From positions 1 through 7,349 of the forward strand of contig JAOUNW010000098.1 in NCBI GenBank assembly GCA_029880755.1: a stretch of DNA of 7,349 nucleotides, read 5' to 3'. Below, piece after piece: positions 4,119 to 7,349 of the stretch (position 1 is its first letter; each line of letters opens with the position of its first letter). A program made the translations under genes and the position numbers. Source of the stretch: Gammaproteobacteria bacterium (GTDB lineage: Bacteria > Pseudomonadota > Gammaproteobacteria > Acidiferrobacterales > SZUA-150). Under the pieces are notes generated by a model, which ran no database searches, was not told where the DNA came from, and saw nothing but the letters and a program-made list of their open reading frames with translations.

Positions 4119-6581
4119 TCAATGCGTCCTTAAGAAATCCACAAGTTGCTCAAATGGAACTGGTCTGCTGAAATAGAACCCCTGGGCCATATGGGCCCGG
4201 CTTTCCTTCAGTATGTTCATCTGCTCAGATGTCTCCACACCCTCGCCCACCACAATCAGATCCAGGCTCTCGGCCATGGCGACAATAGCCTTGCATAATG
4301 CCGCATCACTGGGGTTCTCGGTGATATCCATAACAAAACTTCGATCAATTTTAACCTCACTAAAGGGGAATCGTTTCAAATAACTCAGAGAGGAATAACC
4401 TGTGCCGAAATCATCAAGGGAGAGCCTGACGCCGCTCTTCACAATATCGGACAACAATGTGACATTCTCATGTTCCGCTTCCAGCAACAGACTCTCGGTA
4501 ATTTCAAGCACAATGTTCTCCGCAGGCGTATCGGCACCAACCAATATTGTGTTCAGCATATTCAGGAACTCCGGTTCTCTTAACTGCCTTGACGAAATAT
4601 TGACAGACATATTTAGCTGAGCATAACCCATGCCTCGTAACACAGCTAAATCCGCGCAAGCTCGCTCCAGTACCCATCTCCCTATGGGTACGATCATTCC
4701 ACTTTCCTCAGCCAGAGGAATAAACACGTCGGGAACGACCTTTCCCAAACTGGTGTTATGCCAACACAGCAAAGCTTCGCAACCGGTGACTTGCATAGTA
4801 TTCAGATTCAACACGGGCTGGTAACACAATTCGAACTCGTCTCTTTCGATGGCGTGCCGAAGATGCGATTCCATCAGCATCTTCCTTGCGGCGTATTCAT
4901 TCATATCTGAAGTGAAAAAGCGGAACGTGTTCTTGCCAGATGTCTTGGCCTTGTACATTGCAGCATCTGCATGACTAAGCAGTACATCAGGCCGTTCACC
5001 ATCTTCCGGATAACCGGATATCCCCAGGCTAATAGAAATATTAAACTCACGCCTATCGAGCACAAAGGGTCTGGAGAATTTTTCCAATACTTGTTCAGCA
5101 ACATACTCCGCATCCATCAAGTTTGTCAGGTCTGTTACTATAATAATAAACTCGTCCCCTCCCCAGCGGGCGACAGTATCACTTTCTCTAATTGACTCAG
5201 CTATGCGCTTGGCTACTTCCACCAAAATTCGGTCGCCAAAACCATGTCCCAATGTATCATTAATATCTTTAAAATTGTCGATGTCAGCAAACATCACGGC
5301 TGTACATTTTTTCTCATGCCTGGCGCGCTTGATCAGCATCGTTAACCTGTCCGTCGCTAATGCCCGATTTGGCAGATTTGTTAACGGGTCATAACTGGCC
5401 TGATAAATCAGCTCCTCTTCTGCCTTTTTTCGCACCGTCACATCGGAGGAAACATGGACCATACCGGTCAGGTTACCCGGCGCTTCAATAGGCGTCAGTG
5501 TAAAGGCACGCCATCGATCTTCCTTTGGGAAGTGCAATTCCAGATTATGAAGCGTTTCCCGTTTTTCTATTTGCTCACATACCGGGCAATCTTCCAAAAG
5601 GATATTTTCCGGGTGGAATAAATCATGGCAATGACGGTCGATAATTTTACCTGGGGAACTACCCACGTCGGCACAAGCCGCACGGTTTACCTGACGAATA
5701 ATACCGTCCTTATCGACCACTATCGTGGCATCCGGGACTGCATCGTAGGTACTGAAACCCCTGGCCATAATCTGGTAAGGCTCAGTTAAAGTGGTCCGCA
5801 CCACTGCCACAAAAATAAACCAATAAGAGAACATCTTAAATATATGCCCGACAAAGATCGGAACACTTTCTACGTGTACATATAGCGTAAAACAAATCTC
5901 GGCCAAGACTGTAAACAATACCGATAACACTAACAATCGAGTGATAATTTTACCCATGAGGTCACGGTAATAGACCATAATTATAATGGCCAGGGACAGC
6001 ATACCGATAATGAGATATTCACTTATTATTTTAAAATGAGTTAAACCCATTCCCTCGATATATAACTGCGGAAAATAACCTGCAACGATGACCCAATAGA
6101 CAATAACTGAGCCGACACCAAAAACAGTAAACATTGAAATTTTGGTAACACGATGATTCAGAAAATAGGGAGCGATTAACAACAATGAAGCCTCAAGATA
6201 GCGGGCAACAATCCAGAACTGGATCCCCATGTTGGCGTCAGAACCGGCAATAATGTTCACTCCTTTAAAGGTAAGCGTATGCAGCAGATTGAGAACTGCG
6301 ATCCAGAAATAACCGAGGCCGAGAAACATGAGAAAGTGGTTCTTGGAAAAATCATAGGTATACCAGGCAACCACCGATAAAATTATGGCTACAATAATGG
6401 AGAATAATTCTGCGTAGGTATGAAACAGGAGGAAATTCTGTAGGCTTACCAGGGCAAGGAAGGCGGTAAGAAATACCGGTGTAATCCACGTCCACCAGTC
6501 GATGGCTATTTTATCGCCAAGCTGCGGTATTCTCTGTTCCAAATTCGTATTCTGTTTTTTTTGTTGTAAATCTACTTCCAT
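4119..6581 (-). CDS. Membrane-bound MASE3-PAS-GGDEF-EAL cyclic-di-GMP enzyme
   Basis: This 820-residue protein has four parts. Residues 30-265 carry about eight membrane segments and match the MASE3 sensor domain (HTLTFKGVNI and FWIVARYLEASLLLIAPYF are typical). Residues 275-385 form a PAS domain. Residues 391-558 form a GGDEF diguanylate cyclase domain with intact GGDEF (474-478), an upstream FADIDNFKDIND (431-442) and a product-inhibition site RxxD (R465-D468). Residues 565-818 form an EAL phosphodiesterase domain. The EAL catalytic and metal ligands are present: E602, N661, E693, D723/D724 in DDFGTG, K744, E780 and Q800. The EALLRW arginine, however, is Cys (C606). Dual activity is therefore possible, with phosphodiesterase weakened. 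It likely senses an unknown signal at the inner membrane and sets cyclic-di-GMP levels. It begins at the ATG at 6581 with a weak AGGCGG upstream. The gmm gene follows one base after its TGA. Confidence 0.95.
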   Translation of the reverse strand: MEVDLQQKKQNTNLEQRIPQLGDKIAIDWWTWITPVFLTAFLALVSLQNFLLFHTYAELFSIIVAIILSVVAWYTYDFSKNHFLMFLGLGYFWIAVLNLLHTLTFKGVNIIAGSDANMGIQFWIVARYLEASLLLIAPYFLNHRVTKISMFTVFGVGSVIVYWVIVAGYFPQLYIEGMGLTHFKIISEYLIIGMLSLAIIIMVYYRDLMGKIITRLLVLSVLFTVLAEICFTLYVHVESVPIFVGHIFKMFSYWFIFVAVVRTTLTEPYQIMARGFSTYDAVPDATIVVDKDGIIRQVNRAACADVGSSPGKIIDRHCHDLFHPENILLEDCPVCEQIEKRETLHNLELHFPKEDRWRAFTLTPIEAPGNLTGMVHVSSDVTVRKKAEEELIYQASYDPLTNLPNRALATDRLTMLIKRARHEKKCTAVMFADIDNFKDINDTLGHGFGDRILVEVAKRIAESIRESDTVARWGGDEFIIIVTDLTNLMDAEYVAEQVLEKFSRPFVLDRREFNISISLGISGYPEDGERPDVLLSHADAAMYKAKTSGKNTFRFFTSDMNEYAARKMLMESHLRHAIERDEFELCYQPVLNLNTMQVTGCEALLCWHNTSLGKVVPDVFIPLAEESGMIVPIGRWVLERACADLAVLRGMGYAQLNMSVNISSRQLREPEFLNMLNTILVGADTPAENIVLEITESLLLEAEHENVTLLSDIVKSGVRLSLDDFGTGYSSLSYLKRFPFSEVKIDRSFVMDITENPSDAALCKAIVAMAESLDLIVVGEGVETSEQMNILKESRAHMAQGFYFSRPVPFEQLVDFLRTH
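4127..4131 (-). promoter_or_regulatory. Ribosome binding site of gmm inside the end of the cyclic-di-GMP gene
   Basis: AAGGA on the minus strand lies within the last codons of the upstream gene, 9 bases before the gmm GTG at 4117. It supports the GTG start over the ATG at 4108 (18 bases away) and fits translational coupling. An out-of-frame ATG at 4119 stops after five codons. Confidence 0.65.
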
Positions 6582-6591
6582 ATAGCGCCGC

Positions 6592-6603
6592 CTGGTTAAC
6601 CAG
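6592..6603. promoter_or_regulatory. Perfect 12-base palindrome upstream of the cyclic-di-GMP gene, possible operator
   Basis: CTGGTTAACCAG reads identically on both strands and ends 10 bases before the ATG at 6581, just upstream of its weak Shine-Dalgarno. With no loop it is a poor RNA hairpin but a good shape for a dimeric repressor site. The 95-base gap (6582-6676) also contains TATAGT (minus strand, 6617-6612), a plausible -10 box without a clear -35, and an inverted repeat CTACA/TGTAG at 6638-6653. No regulator is identified. Confidence 0.35.
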
Positions 6604-6676
6604 CAACCATTACTATATCGTTTTGTGTGGGTATTCGCTACATTGTCCTGTAGTAAATAATATTACCAATTTCTAA

Positions 6677-7349
6677 TTAGCGCCTCAGGCGCTCCAGGCG
6701 CAAGCGCTGGCGCTCGTCAAACAGGCGTTTAGAGCTCAGCCATACTGCCGTAAGCGTGCCGAATCCAGTGCCTGCCGTAATCATAAACATAATCAGTATT
6801 TGGTATTTCACCGCTTCCATTGGAGGGGTGCCGGACAGGATCTGGCCCGTCATCATTCCGGGCAAACTAACAAGGCCCGCTGCCGCCATGGCATTAATCA
6901 TGGGGATCATTCCTGTGCGCATACTCTCATGGCGCAAATCCTCGAGCGCCTGAGCACCTGTTTGACCCAGAAGCAACCGGGACTCAATCATATTGCGCTT
7001 TTCCCATGCCGCATGCAACAACCGGTCCATGGCCAGGGCAATGCCGTTCATGGTGTTTCCCAACATCATGCCCAGTAATGGGATGGCATATTGTGGTGCA
7101 TACCAGGGCTCAGGACTCACCACCACCAGCAACACCAGCACGGTAATGCAAAATGTTGATATAAACATGGAGCCGGTGCCGACACCAAATCCCCACCATC
7201 CCTTCAATTTGTATTTTTGCCGTGCCATCACTTCCCGACCGGCAAACAGCAACATGACTAGGGCCATAAGAGAAATCCAGCCGAACCGGGCATTTTCAAA
7301 CAATGTTTTTAATACCAGTCCCACCAGCAATAACTGAAGCGTGGTTCTC
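6677..7349 (-). CDS. fetB: FetB/UPF0014 ABC transporter permease (partial, N-terminus off the window)
   Basis: The visible 223 residues match the C-terminal five-sixths of FetB (YbbM) of E. coli (about 260 residues). FetB is the membrane permease that works with the ATPase FetA to export iron and improve resistance to oxidative stress. The frame is open to the window edge and the first residues (TTLQLLLVGLVLK) align with the family's QLIIVGYVLK segment, so about 40 residues are missing and no start is inside the window. Further landmarks are IPLLGMMLGNTMNGIALAM, a typical cytoplasmic loop (ESRLLLGQTGAQALEDLRHE), GLVSLPGMMTGQILSG and AVKYQILIMFMI. Several membrane segments are visible, and the tail is Arg/Leu-rich (ERQRLRLERLRR). 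FetA would be expected next upstream, beyond the window, but is not seen. Iron as substrate is inferred from the family. Confidence 0.9.
   Translation of the reverse strand, partial: RTTLQLLLVGLVLKTLFENARFGWISLMALVMLLFAGREVMARQKYKLKGWWGFGVGTGSMFISTFCITVLVLLVVVSPEPWYAPQYAIPLLGMMLGNTMNGIALAMDRLLHAAWEKRNMIESRLLLGQTGAQALEDLRHESMRTGMIPMINAMAAAGLVSLPGMMTGQILSGTPPMEAVKYQILIMFMITAGTGFGTLTAVWLSSKRLFDERQRLRLERLRR
6679..6693. repeat. Inverted repeat across the fetB stop codon
   Basis: AGCGCCT and AGGCGCT flank a single C, overlapping the last fetB codons. On the minus strand it is followed by AATTAGAAATT rather than a T-run, so intrinsic termination is doubtful. Some of the symmetry comes from the repeated CGC/CTC codons of the Arg/Leu-rich tail. 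Confidence 0.35.

Noticed and set aside
6671..6715. Intrinsic terminator at the end of fetB.
   Set aside because: The stem AGCGCCT/AGGCGCT is followed by AATTAGAAATT on the minus strand, with no T-run. Much of the symmetry arises from repeated Arg and Leu codons.

Overview
The window looks like chromosomal DNA of a gammaproteobacterium. The evidence is a YajD-type HNH protein and a Gmm-type GDP-mannose mannosyl hydrolase that both align closely with their E. coli relatives from memory, an UPF0014/FetB permease, a MASE3-PAS-GGDEF-EAL protein, and strong AGGAGG-type ribosome binding sites. There is no rRNA, tRNA, CRISPR array, insertion sequence or phage gene visible. Genus cannot be set from the sequence alone.

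Left block (1-2009, all minus strand, read right to left): yajD (2009-1629), then a 484-residue membrane protein with a soluble helical-repeat tail that I do not recognise (1591-137), then the first 24 codons of a secreted protein cut by the window edge (74-1). Gaps are short (37 and 62 bases) and each gene has its own good Shine-Dalgarno site, so this is probably one operon. For both complete genes the best-supported start is an ATG slightly inside the longest possible reading frame.

Middle (2010-3655): a gene-free stretch of about 360 bases holds the yajD leader and a possible promoter. It is followed by a damaged plus-strand locus. A lipoprotein signal peptide with a strong ribosome binding site is interrupted by TGA two codons after its lipobox cysteine. 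The frame then continues as a DUF4382-like domain, which at about 2845 runs, out of frame, into the C-terminal part of a TIGR03790-family protein. The simplest reading is that a deletion fused two neighbouring same-strand genes, with a separate nonsense mutation. This is the most unusual part of the window. The TIGR03790 stop codon directly abuts the stop codon of the convergent gmm gene.

Right block (3656-7349, minus strand): the 3' part of fetB (putative iron-export ABC permease, N-terminus off the window), a 95-base gap with a perfect 12-base palindrome just upstream of the next start codon, then a two-gene unit. The first gene encodes a membrane-bound dual GGDEF/EAL cyclic-di-GMP protein. 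The second is gmm, whose GTG start lies one base after the preceding stop, indicating translational coupling. A cyclic-di-GMP enzyme co-expressed with a GDP-mannose hydrolase suggests a link to mannose- or fucose-containing surface polysaccharide, but no polysaccharide genes are visible here to confirm it.

I did not find a clear new multi-gene system. The best leads are the broken DUF4382/TIGR03790 chimera, the yajD-linked unknown membrane protein, and the coupled cyclic-di-GMP/GDP-mannose gene pair with its Arg-to-Cys change in the EAL motif.
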